NCBI RefSeq assembly: GCF_017356015.1
Contig: NZ_JAFIQV010000003.1
Location: 1 to 64,000, forward strand
DNA: 64,000 bases
Origin: Azospirillum sp. SYSU D00513
Lineage (GTDB): Bacteria; Pseudomonadota; Alphaproteobacteria; Azospirillales; Azospirillaceae
Direction: 5' to 3'
Below, piece by piece: positions 46,245 through 53,986 of the stretch (position 1 is the first letter of the stretch; every line of letters starts with the position of its first letter). Made by a program: the position numbers and the translations under genes. The notes below the pieces were generated by a model that saw nothing but the letters and a program-made list of their open reading frames with translations, made no database searches and was not told the origin of the DNA.

Positions 46245-46760
46245 CACGGCGGATCCGCTTCGCTGAGTTGAGGGTGAACCCGTCCCGGTCGCGTCTCCGG
46301 GCTCCGGGCGAAGGATCCGGCCCCCGCCCTGCCCCCTGGATCACTCAGTTTTGACTGACCTTCGGCCCCTGACCCCTCTAACCCCCTCCGGCCGCCCCAT
46401 ACGATGCCCCTGGCAGTCCGCCAGAGCGCCGCTGAGTGCGTTCTGGTCATGCGCCGGCTAAAACGGGTAGCCAAACACCATCAGACCGCATCCAGCGGCC
46501 GTTTTTTCAGGATTGGCCCTGCCGCGCTCGCCCCGCTCGTCAATCCCGCGATCCCGGCCGGTCGAACCGACGGCGGCGCCCTCTCCCAGCGCCGGCACGC
46601 GACGGGCTCGCCACCGGCGGCGCTGACCGGCGCTCAAGCGTCGCTCGACAGCGAGACGGCCTCGCCGGGCGCGGCTCAATCCACAACGCGGCGGGTTAAG
46701 CGCGAGTAAACCGCCGACGGCGTCTTTTGGCCGCTGGTAAAGCGCGGCAAGGGCCGCGCA

Positions 46761-46880
46761 GAGGCGACAAGATCCGCAAGGCGGCCTGTCACGCCCGACC
46801 AGCGCGGCGGAACGCCGATTTCAATCTTGTAATCTGCGCGGCAAGCCTCGAGAGGGGCGGCAAGATCCGAAACGTGGGCC
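46761..46880 (+). repeat. two spaced copies of a GGCAAGATCCG-like unit
   Basis: GGCGACAAGATCCGCAAGGC near 46763 and GGCGGCAAGATCCGAAACG near 46857 share their layout with a few mismatches and are each followed by GGCC, 94 bases apart. They could be binding sites for an element-encoded protein. The match is moderate. Confidence 0.4.
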
Positions 46881-46999
46881 GTTGCCGGCAATCAGCGCGC
46901 TGCTGAGGAATACTGAGCGACTGCTTCTGAAAGCCAGAAGCAAAAGATAGCATGCACCGAGCGCTGCCTACGGCGCACTTACAATAACAACCGTTCTGA

Positions 47000-47422
47000 C
47001 TAATATTTTTTCCTGTAAGTCGTTATCATTTGGTTTAGATTCGATAGCATTTCATCGGCAGACTGCCGAGCCTTTCCTTCCTCAACGCTAGAACACTCTG
47101 CAGCTATCCATTGTCGTGTAAGTGGATTCTGGCAGCATCGGCTTTGTTCGTCTTCAAGCTTCAAACGAACAAAATCAACCGTACTAACAACCATATATGC
47201 AACAGAGACTAGTCTTGCCTCGTATTCTGCCGCAACATGGGGTTTATCACATCGCATAGCATGCCATTGCGCCTTAGCAACTGGGTAATAAATCCCTACA
47301 TCAAGGTAGCTTGATATTCTTTGCTCCATTTGCTTTTTGCTAAGCTTATCAAGCTCTTGCGCAGAGATGTCGCTTGAACAGAAACAGAACAATAAGACTA
47401 TGACAGCGCAGTGCTTTAGCAT
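47000..47422 (-). CDS. exported protein of unknown function, AT-rich cargo
   Basis: A 140-residue protein with a signal peptide (CAVIVLLFCFCSSDISA, cleavage about residue 21) and a helical mature part with several cysteines (MRCDKPH, SRCCQN, AAECSS). Codon use is AT-rich compared with neighbouring genes, similar to the DUF4145 gene. AGAGGA precedes the ATG. Periplasmic location is expected. No family is recognised; it could act against superinfecting phages or be a moron-like gene, but this is speculation. Confidence 0.65.
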   Translation of the reverse strand: MLKHCAVIVLLFCFCSSDISAQELDKLSKKQMEQRISSYLDVGIYYPVAKAQWHAMRCDKPHVAAEYEARLVSVAYMVVSTVDFVRLKLEDEQSRCCQNPLTRQWIAAECSSVEEGKARQSADEMLSNLNQMITTYRKKY

Positions 47423-47536
47423 GGCGGGTCCTCTATGATTCGGCTGCGTAAATTAGAAATTTATCAATTCTCCGTCAATCGGAAGCTTAGAGAAGCCTAC
47501 CGCAAACGCAGTGGCGTGCGAAAGATCGTAAACACA

Positions 47537-49330
47537 CTAACCCGGCGCATGTAGGTGGCTAAGATCCAACTCACCGTAGCGGACCTTTTCCACCATCATG
47601 GCGCGTTCTTTCGGCCCGAACTCGGTGAGCGAGCCGTAGCTGGCGGTGACGGTCACGTTCGCTTGGCCGATAATCGATGCTATGGTGCTATCGGGATAGC
47701 CTGCCAGCCGCATCGCGTCGGCAAAGCTGTGGCGGAATGAGTGAAATGTCAGGCGCTCGTCCGTTTTGACGCCGACGCGCCGGGCATACTTGGCGAAGGT
47801 CTTGCTGTAGTCGCTGGAGATGCGCCCCAAAGCATCCGGCTCAATCTCTGGAAAGAGCCGGTCGGCGCCGTCGGCACGCTTGCGCTCGATGAACTCAAGA
47901 AAGCCAAGGCGCTTCAGTTGCGGATGAATGGGCACGATGCGCTTTGACGCCTTGCGCTTCACTCGCTTGCCGCCGATGGTGTTGATGTTGATGCAATCGA
48001 CGCCTTGAAGGCGCTGAACGTCGCTAATTTGAAGCTGAGCTAGCTCACCAAGGCGCGCGCCTGTCCACAAAGCCAGCAGCGGAAGCCAAAACCGGTGATC
48101 CCGCACTTCAACGCGGCCGGCAATGTGCAGCTCGCGATTGTCGTCGGACTTGCTGCCGGTGAACAGCGGCGACGTGAACAGTTTTTGCAGCTGCTCGACG
48201 GTGAAGGGATCGCGCTTGTCCTGATCGTCGCCTTCCGACAGCGACATATCGTCCGAGACCGGGTTCGCGTCTATGTATTCGTGCGTCTCGAGCCATTGCG
48301 CGAACTGGCGTAACGCGCTCAGGTATTTGTTGATTGTCCGGGCGCTTAGGGTCGGGCGCCCCTCTTGCTTGTTGCGGGCGATGATCTCCTGGAAGCTTCC
48401 CTTTTCGCCGCGCATGGTGCCGCGCGAGGGGAATTGAAGAAGCGCCTCCTTCCAGGCGCGCACGTCGCGCTTCGTGATCGAGCTAACTGCCCGGCCAGCG
48501 CCGATATGCTCGACGAAAAGGCGGATGATGGCCCGGTTCGTCAACCGCCATTCGGCTGTGATGTCCTGGCGCTCGGCAAGGTACTTCTCGTGCAACTCAG
48601 CGAGTGTTTCGCCGGGCTGAGCCACAGGCGTCGCCACTAACGGCGCTGGGGGCGGGCCGCTCGACGAAGCCGCCGGCGCGGCAGGCGCCAGCACTGAATC
48701 CGCGGGCCGACCGCCAAAATTGCCCCGGTCGCGTTCGCTCATCCGATGGAATGCTTCGGCCTTCGCGCGCATGAGCCACTGGCAAACCTCCCGATAGCTT
48801 GGATCGTCGCGGCGCAGGATCGGCGTCCCTTCCTTGCCCTGCCCGGTATCCTCCTCTGTCGGCGGCCGTACCTGCCAACCGTAGCGCTCGAAGATTGCAT
48901 CCGCCGCGTGGTGAACGTGGACGGAGTTACCCGTCATGCCGAGATCCTGGCCTTGGATCTGAGCTGTCCGCTGGCGCAGCTGCACCATTTCGACGGACAG
49001 CCCATTCACCCGCTCGCGCGCGTCCGTCGCAAGCTCATGCTCGTAAAACTCCTGCGCAAAGCGCCGCAACTCGTCAGCGCTGAAGCGTGGCGGGCTCGTG
49101 CTGGGTGGCATCGCCGCTCCATCGTGATCGCGCTGCAAACGGCAGTCGTCAAACAGCCGGTGCAGGTCAGCCATGGCGGCAGGAAGAAGCCGGCGCGCCT
49201 CCTGCGGATCCTTGGTTCCCAGTGACCGCCAGATCTCGGCGCGCCCCATGTGCGCCAGCAAATCCTTGGGCACGCGGGCGCGGACATAGTAGGTTGCGCC
49301 GCGCCGGACAAGGTTGGTTGCAAGACACAT
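47537..49330 (-). CDS. int: tyrosine recombinase (integrase) of the element
   Basis: A 597-residue integrase of the large type that starts with a DUF6538-like domain (CLATNLVRRGATYYVRARVP). A long linker precedes the core-binding helices (about 290-370). Catalytic residues: Arg in WTGARLGELAQL, Lys in KRKASKRIVPIHP, His and Arg in FHSFRHSF, and nucleophile Tyr in TASYG. The position usually held by His or Trp, before the tyrosine, reads IIGQ, a glutamine. The start is ATG 49330; two upstream ATGs would add an unlikely leader. It is transcribed inward, 104 bases from the right attachment core, opposite the tRNA end. Confidence 0.9.
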   Translation of the reverse strand: MCLATNLVRRGATYYVRARVPKDLLAHMGRAEIWRSLGTKDPQEARRLLPAAMADLHRLFDDCRLQRDHDGAAMPPSTSPPRFSADELRRFAQEFYEHELATDARERVNGLSVEMVQLRQRTAQIQGQDLGMTGNSVHVHHAADAIFERYGWQVRPPTEEDTGQGKEGTPILRRDDPSYREVCQWLMRAKAEAFHRMSERDRGNFGGRPADSVLAPAAPAASSSGPPPAPLVATPVAQPGETLAELHEKYLAERQDITAEWRLTNRAIIRLFVEHIGAGRAVSSITKRDVRAWKEALLQFPSRGTMRGEKGSFQEIIARNKQEGRPTLSARTINKYLSALRQFAQWLETHEYIDANPVSDDMSLSEGDDQDKRDPFTVEQLQKLFTSPLFTGSKSDDNRELHIAGRVEVRDHRFWLPLLALWTGARLGELAQLQISDVQRLQGVDCININTIGGKRVKRKASKRIVPIHPQLKRLGFLEFIERKRADGADRLFPEIEPDALGRISSDYSKTFAKYARRVGVKTDERLTFHSFRHSFADAMRLAGYPDSTIASIIGQANVTVTASYGSLTEFGPKERAMMVEKVRYGELDLSHLHAPG

Positions 49331-49433
49331 GGCATTCTCGCGCGTAGCTGCATTGAGGTGCATCTATGCGTAACAGCATGCCTGAAAAAGTCCAATTATA
49401 TCAGCTACAAAGGCGTTGATGCATGCTGGATTA

Positions 49434-49454
49434 GAATCCTGGCGCCCCAGCCAT
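49434..49454 (+). other. right attachment site (attR core)
   Basis: This is an exact 21-base copy of the tRNA-Gln 3' end at 34190-34210, beginning GAATCCTGGCGCCCCAG. It is not part of a tRNA: the preceding sequence has no cloverleaf. It marks the right limit of the element. Confidence 0.88.
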
Positions 49455-49560
49455 TTCTCAAAATATCAAAACCCGTTCCATTCCACTGGCCAAGCTTTGG
49501 GACAATGCTTGCCTCGGGACAACATGTGTCCTGGCCATTGATGCGGAGCGGTAGACGGCT

Positions 49561-49993
49561 ATCGATCTCAAAAACGGTAAGCACCGCGTTCGAGCACGAT
49601 TCAAGGGTATTGGCTACACGGCACTGTTCACAAGCCGCTCACAAGACGTGGAGTGAGAAGCAAGAGCCAAGGCCAGGCAACTGCCCGAACAGAGCGAAGC
49701 TCGTCTTGAAGCGGCACCTAAGAATGTCCGTACGGTGTTGTTTGGAGAGGAAGCCGAAAGCTCTCTCGTGCGCATCACCCCAAGCGAAGAACGGCGCTCG
49801 CTCCGAGTCATACCGGCTGAAACGGCTTATGGATGGCACACTCGGTCGGATGCCATTGGCCGATTTTCGATTCCATCATACTCAAGCGTACGCGGATGCT
49901 CTCGCGGCGGCTGGCGCTGCTTTCAGCATCATTTACGACAATCTCTCCCCCATTTCTGAAGTTTTCAAAGAGGCCATGCGGCAAGAGCAGTAT
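49561..49993 (+). pseudogene. decayed tyrosine integrase, N-terminal part
   Basis: Reading in two frames gives typical integrase N-terminal sequence: IDLKNGKHRVRARFKGIGYT and FTSRSQDVE, stop (TGA where a Trp codon would be expected), EARAKARQLPE, then after a frame shift SESYRLKRLMDGTLGRMPLA, DFRFHHTQAYADALAAAGAA and NLSPISEVFKEA. It lacks a start, has an internal stop and a frameshift, and is cut off at the IS701-like remnant. It lies just outside the right attachment site, so it most likely belonged to an earlier element at the same tRNA. Confidence 0.65.
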
Positions 49994-49995
49994 GC

Positions 49996-50567
49996 ATGTC
50001 TACGGACTGGCAGCGGCTGAGTGCCGGCGACATTGCCAAAGGGCCGCGGTTGTACGACTGGGCGCACAGGACCTATCCATCACTCCATGATGGCTGTTGC
50101 CGCGGCCTGCTGGTACGGCGTTCCTTGAGCGAACCGGACACGCTGACCTACTGCCTGACCTATGCCCCGGAGGGCACGCCGCCGGCCACGCTGCTTGTTG
50201 TCGCCGGCTCACGCTGGACCATTGAGTCCTGTTTTGAAGCCGCCAAGGGCGAAGTCGGGCTCGACCAGTACGAGGTGCGCTCCTGGACCGGATGGCACCG
50301 GCATGTGACGCTCGCCATGCTGGCCCTGGCCTTCCTGACCGTCGTGCGAGCAGCGGCCATCGGGGGGAGGAGACCCTCGACCTGAACGCCGACCTTCTAC
50401 CGCTGACTGTCCCCGAGATCCGTACCCTCCTGGCTGCCTGGCCCGGCCGGTCACCCGCGCCACCAGACGCCGTTATCGCCTGGTCCCTCTGGCGAAGACG
50501 ACACCAGCAGGGTGCGCGCCGTTCACATTGGAAACGACGAACTCGAAACGGTAGAGACCGGCTCTAG
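49996..50567 (+). pseudogene. IS701-like transposase remnant
   Basis: The first frame reads DWQRLSAGDIAKGPRLYDWA and SRWTIESCFEAAKGEVGLDQ then YEVRSWTGWHRHVTLAMLAL, which is the C-terminal catalytic part of an IS701-family DDE transposase (glutamate in IESCFE). Near 50360 it passes into another frame, LDLNADLLPLTVPEIRTLLA then WSLWRRRHQQGARRSHWKRR, the family C-terminus. So it is truncated at the 5' end and frameshifted. No terminal inverted repeats were found. Confidence 0.75.
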
Positions 50568-50677
50568 TACTAAGCGTTTTAGCAAAAACTAAGCGCATGT
50601 TAAAACTTGTCCTCTACACTGGCGGCGCGCCTCTTTCAGGTCTGAAACGCTATCTCCGTTCACGAAGGAACCATCCC

Positions 50678-51838
50678 ATGCAGGCCCAGCTCGATGTGAG
50701 CCGCTATGTCCTCGAGCCCTACAAGTTCGGGTCCGGTGCATTGATCACCTACAGCCTCGATTCCCTCCGCAACTACACCAATGTCGAGGAGAACGGGGCG
50801 CGCGGCGACCGCCACCCCTTCGACTACCGCCTCAACCTTCCGGGGTTCGACTGGCGCGGCGCGATCCGGGAGGCCTTCGCCACCTGGTCGAGCGTCGCAA
50901 ACGTGAATTTTCAGGAAGTGTCCGACGCGAGCACGGTCGACATTCGGTTCGGGCAGGACGACATCGACGGCCCGTCGCAGACGCTCGGCATCTGCTACAC
51001 CATCTACGCGCAGGATAACGTCCTGTGGGCCGACATCGCGTTCGACGCCGCCGAGACCTGGACCCACGAGTTTTTCCGCACCGTCGCGATCCATGAGATC
51101 GGGCACGCGCTGGGGCTCGATCACGAGGACCGCGCGCAGACGATCATGTCGAGCTTGGTCAACCCCTCCATCACCACCCTGACGCAGGACGACATCAGCG
51201 GCATCCAGTTCCTCTACGGGGCCAGGAGCGCGCCCGGAACGCTGCTGAACGGAACCACCGGGCCGGATAACCTGCTGGGTGGTGTCAACGCCGATACCCT
51301 ATCCGGCAGCGATGGCGACGATATCCTGACCGGGCTCGACGGCGGCGACTCTCTGTCGGGAGGGGCGGGCAACGATGCTATCTACGGCAATGCAGGCGAC
51401 GATATTATTAATGGCAACATTGGCGCAGACCTTCTCCTAGGGGGAAAGGGAAATGACCTATTACAAGGAGGACAAGGGTTCGATACTATTCAGGGCGCAC
51501 TTGGTTCTGATACTTTAACCGGGGGTCTGGGCGACGACAATCTTCGCGGCGGCGGCGACAACGACCTGCTTGTGGGTTCAGCCGGGAATGACATATTAAC
51601 TGGTGGACTAGGGGCCGATACGTTCTCTATTTCCGCTCGGCACGGCTCTGACATCATAACTGACTTCGATTTCAATTCCGGCGACCGCATAAAACTGGAG
51701 GCTAACGCTCACTTTACCGCTTTCGGTACAGAAAGCGATACTTTTCTAACGATTACATTTGCGGATGGCAGCACATCAGATCTTACCTTTACTGGCGTGA
51801 ACGCCTCTACTTTCGTCAACACTTGGGTGATTGTTTAA
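50678..51838 (+). CDS. matrixin-like zinc metalloprotease with RTX repeats
   Basis: A 386-residue secreted protease. The N-terminal catalytic domain (about 1-190) has AIHEIGHALGLDHED, the HExxHxxGxxH zinc site, and the methionine turn QTIMSSLVN. From about residue 205 to 340 there are nonapeptide calcium-binding repeats (GGAGNDAIYG, GNAGDDIING, GGKGNDLLQG, GGLGADTF). The C-terminus (NASTFVNTWVIV) fits a type I secretion signal; no N-terminal signal peptide is present. GAAGGAA precedes ATG 50678. The repeat DNA is less GC-rich than its surroundings. Transporter genes are not in the window. Confidence 0.85.
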   Translation: MQAQLDVSRYVLEPYKFGSGALITYSLDSLRNYTNVEENGARGDRHPFDYRLNLPGFDWRGAIREAFATWSSVANVNFQEVSDASTVDIRFGQDDIDGPSQTLGICYTIYAQDNVLWADIAFDAAETWTHEFFRTVAIHEIGHALGLDHEDRAQTIMSSLVNPSITTLTQDDISGIQFLYGARSAPGTLLNGTTGPDNLLGGVNADTLSGSDGDDILTGLDGGDSLSGGAGNDAIYGNAGDDIINGNIGADLLLGGKGNDLLQGGQGFDTIQGALGSDTLTGGLGDDNLRGGGDNDLLVGSAGNDILTGGLGADTFSISARHGSDIITDFDFNSGDRIKLEANAHFTAFGTESDTFLTITFADGSTSDLTFTGVNASTFVNTWVIV

Positions 51839-52231
51839 CCCCGACCCCAATGGACAGCGTATGGAGCATGATTTAGAGCGCAAATCAAAAAACTCTGCTT
51901 AGGGGAGCCAAGCCGTTGATCTGACTGAGAGCCTGATTGGTTTTGAAAGGCACTTTAGGCGAGACCCTCAAGCCGCCCTATCAAGTTTTAATAAGATCGC
52001 TTCTACAAGGGGCATGGCACTACCGGGATACGACAAAGCCTGCGGTGCCATGCTCCGCTGGCATTCACATTGAATGGGCTCTTGGTTTTTTTACTGCTTT
52101 AAGCAAAAGTCCGCACGCATCTTTGTTCCAAATGAACCCTACGCCTTACGACAGCCTTATTTTCTTGTGAATTTTTTCTTTCGATGCCGCTCTGCGGTGC
52201 CCATCTTATAGATCCGAAACTGCCACACCTG
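51839..52231. other. gene-free debris downstream of the metalloprotease
   Basis: No supported gene. An open frame at 51937-52170 on the plus strand has no protein-like features. The sequence is less GC-rich than the core genes and runs into the truncated glycosyltransferase at its right side. Confidence 0.55.
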
Positions 52232-52402
52232 CGATTCAGTTCTGTGCTTGAGATCCCGTTCACGGCGGAACAGGTCATCCAGCTGGGTCAAAGCAAGAGG
52301 TGTGATGGATACGGGGCGACTCGCGCGGGCCTGGATGCTGTGTGAGAAGACATGGAAAGCAACCGTTCCACAGGAATCATAGCCGATAAACACGCGGATC
52401 AT
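52232..52402 (-). pseudogene. glycosyltransferase N-terminal fragment
   Basis: From ATG 52402 the minus strand reads MIRVFIGYDSCGTVAFHVFS and then HSIQARASRPVSITPLALTQ, LDDLFRRERDLKHRTESQ, the N-terminal 57 residues of a GT8-like glycosyltransferase group. The family continues with a sugar-binding core containing DxD, but here the similarity stops and a short unrelated tail ends at 52157. The fragment is therefore a truncated remnant. Confidence 0.6.
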
Positions 52403-52522
52403 GTCCAACCTCGATGAATAAAGCCGGGTGACGCCACCCCCATGAACGCCCCCGGACAATGCCCCCTGACTCCATCCAATATCCGTCACGGGCGGATGCC
52501 GGACCGGTTCCGTGGACGGCTG

Positions 52523-52642
52523 TCGGAGCCAAAGGACGATTGCGGTGATGGCGGCGACGGCGAGATAATTCCTGGCGGTTTTCTCGTATCGTCTGGCCGG
52601 GCGCCGGAACCGCTTGAGCTTTGCAAAGCAACACGTCCAGAG
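52523..52642 (-). pseudogene. IS5-family transposase C-terminal fragment
   Basis: The minus strand reads CCFAKLKRFRRPARRYEKTA then RNYLAVAAITAIVLWLRQ, the typical C-terminal end of IS5/IS427-group transposases, about 40 residues. No upstream catalytic part is present. It overlaps the promoter side of the next rightward gene. Confidence 0.7.
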
Positions 52643-52655
52643 GGAGCGGCACAGC

Positions 52656-53186
52656 ATGACCGGCAGCAGCGAGTTCTCCTGGAGCGAGCACGCGCTCACC
52701 GACGTTTCGCAGGCCATGCCGGGTGCGAGAGTCATTGCCGCCGACACATCCCAGGACAGCAACTGGGCCGAGCTTCGGACGGTTGCCCGCCGCACGCCGT
52801 CGGGCCGGATCGTGCTGGACAATGGAGCCGCTTACCAGCAGCAGGACGGGATGACGTTCGAGGGCATTGAGCCCGCCAGGGGCACGCTGTTCGCCGCCAC
52901 GCCCCAGACGCTGGCGGAGGCGGAGCGCCGCATTGCCGACATGCGCGCGAACGGGCCGAAGGAGCGCTTCCGGGATGCCGCCCGTGCGCTCCGCGAGATC
53001 GCCGACCGCGCCCATGACCTGGAGCGCAACGCCCTCTCCCTTGCGGAGCGGTTCAGCCGCGCCGAGGCAGCCGACGCTCGGGCGCTGGAACTGTTGCGGG
53101 ACGCTCACCAGCGCATAGGCTCTCTGCTCGGATCGGTGCCGCAGCCCGCGGCCGCGGAGACGCAGACGGACAGGGAGGAGGGCTGA
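52656..53186 (+). CDS. hypothetical helical protein
   Basis: A 176-residue soluble protein. The first half (DVSQAMPGARVIAADTSQDS, RTPSGRIVLDNGAAYQQQDG) seems to be a small mixed domain; the second half (TLAEAERRIADMRANGPKER and onward to RFSRAEAADARALELLRDAH) is a long charged coiled coil. AGGGAG precedes ATG 52656. No family recognised. It stands among insertion-sequence remnants. Confidence 0.6.
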   Translation: MTGSSEFSWSEHALTDVSQAMPGARVIAADTSQDSNWAELRTVARRTPSGRIVLDNGAAYQQQDGMTFEGIEPARGTLFAATPQTLAEAERRIADMRANGPKERFRDAARALREIADRAHDLERNALSLAERFSRAEAADARALELLRDAHQRIGSLLGSVPQPAAAETQTDREEG

Positions 53187-53376
53187 GAGGCCACCGGGCG
53201 GTTGCGCCTCGCGAAGGAGAGGCTTCCGTTCCCGCGAACAGCGTGGAGCAGCCGGGTGTGGAGCACCCGGGTATGTTGCAATTTGTGTAAATTTTATCCT
53301 GGATGCCAGCAATCAGGCGATACACCCTCCGGCATAGGTCCCATACTTATGTCTGAAAAGAAGGGGAGTCCGGACG

Positions 53377-53601
53377 ATGCCCGAGGATGGTTTATCCGAA
53401 GACGATTTAGCCCCCGGCTATGATCCAAAATTCGACATGCTGGTCGCCATCAGCGGCGAGCCCGCGAGCCACCTCCGCCGGCAGATCGCGCGCATCCTGG
53501 AGAAGCCGGACACGGGCGGGACAGCCGCCCCGGCGCGCCGCACGTCCGTACCCCGCCTGCCCGCGACGCTGCGTTCTCGGGGCGCAGGCAGCCCGCCATG
53601 A
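53377..53601 (+). CDS. small protein coupled to an HTH gene
   Basis: A 74-residue hydrophilic protein (MPEDGLSEDDLAPGYDPKFD then MLVAISGEPASHLRRQIARI). It has a strong ribosome site AAGGGGAG and its stop overlaps the start of the HTH gene by four bases (ATGA). No family recognised. The pair looks like a small regulatory unit. Confidence 0.6.
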   Translation: MPEDGLSEDDLAPGYDPKFDMLVAISGEPASHLRRQIARILEKPDTGGTAAPARRTSVPRLPATLRSRGAGSPP

Positions 53602-53789
53602 CACCCAAGCAATGCCGAAAAGCCTGCCAGTCGGTGGGCTGGCCGATGCGCGAGCTTGCCGAACGTTCGGGCGTCTTCCTCAGCGCGATAAGCTGCTACG
53701 AACGGGAACTCAGGCCTCTGGCGCCCGACAGGATCGAGAAGGTCCGCAAGGCCTTCGCCGACGCGCGCATCGACGTGGATGCGCTCTGA
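53598..53789 (+). CDS. small XRE-family helix-turn-helix protein
   Basis: A 63-residue protein consisting of one XRE-type DNA-binding domain: CRKACQSVGWPMRELAERSG, VFLSAISCYERELRPLAPDR, IEKVRKAFADARID. It is translationally coupled to the 74-residue protein ahead of it. It could be the antitoxin or self-repressor of that pair; nothing shows a toxin. Confidence 0.75.
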   Translation: MTPKQCRKACQSVGWPMRELAERSGVFLSAISCYERELRPLAPDRIEKVRKAFADARIDVDAL

Positions 53790-53986
53790 GCGCCCGCAGG
53801 TTGTCCGGAAACATCAGACGCCCTCCGCGGCGACCGCATTGATGATGGTTCTAAAAAACCGTTACAGAATGGAAACATTCCTTAGGAGTTTATCTGTAAA
53901 GCGATACTATCTTTTATGCCCAGGTCTCTTGTAGCCTGCGACCCGCCCGGTGGCAGTGCCTATAATCAACGAAGAGGGAGGGGTGT

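Larger units (their letters stand above)
45957..46999. other. 1 kb control region without a supported gene
   Basis: No convincing coding region in either strand. It holds the inverted and direct repeats at 46078-46244, a C-rich tract near 46365-46400 and a second repeat pair at 46761-46880. Open frames at 46404-46709 (plus) and 46676-46891 (minus) lack ribosome binding sites and protein-like composition. The region lies between the regulator and an exported cargo gene and is likely regulatory or replicative. Confidence 0.6.
34190..49454. mobile_element. 15.3 kb integrated element carrying phage head genes but no tail genes (putative capsid-forming satellite)
   Basis: The limits are a 21-bp direct repeat of the tRNA-Gln 3' end. 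Inside, from left to right, are a small protein, HK97 gp10-like protein, large terminase, portal, scaffold-like protein, major capsid protein, three connector-type proteins, two small phage-type proteins, cargo genes, a 507-residue unknown, a ribbon-helix-helix-like regulator, an inverted-repeat region and the integrase. No tape measure, tube, sheath, baseplate, fibre, holin, lysin, prohead protease or replicase could be found. Size and content fit a satellite that forms its own capsids and takes tails from a helper phage. A decayed prophage is possible, but every structural gene present is full length and tightly packed. Confidence 0.75.

Noticed and set aside
46404..46891. Open frames of 101 and 71 residues in the element's control region
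   Set aside because: No ribosome binding site, no domain-like sequence, and they overlap a repeat-bearing stretch on opposite strands.
34190..49454. Element as an intact tailed prophage
   Set aside because: No tail, lysis, protease or replicase genes are found, and 15 kb is too short for a complete tailed phage.
51240..51620. Repeated DNA in the metalloprotease gene
   Set aside because: The repetition comes from coding calcium-binding nonapeptides; there are no spacers and the reading frame is intact.
51937..52170. 77-residue plus-strand frame after the metalloprotease
   Set aside because: No ribosome binding site and no similarity visible; lies in decayed sequence.
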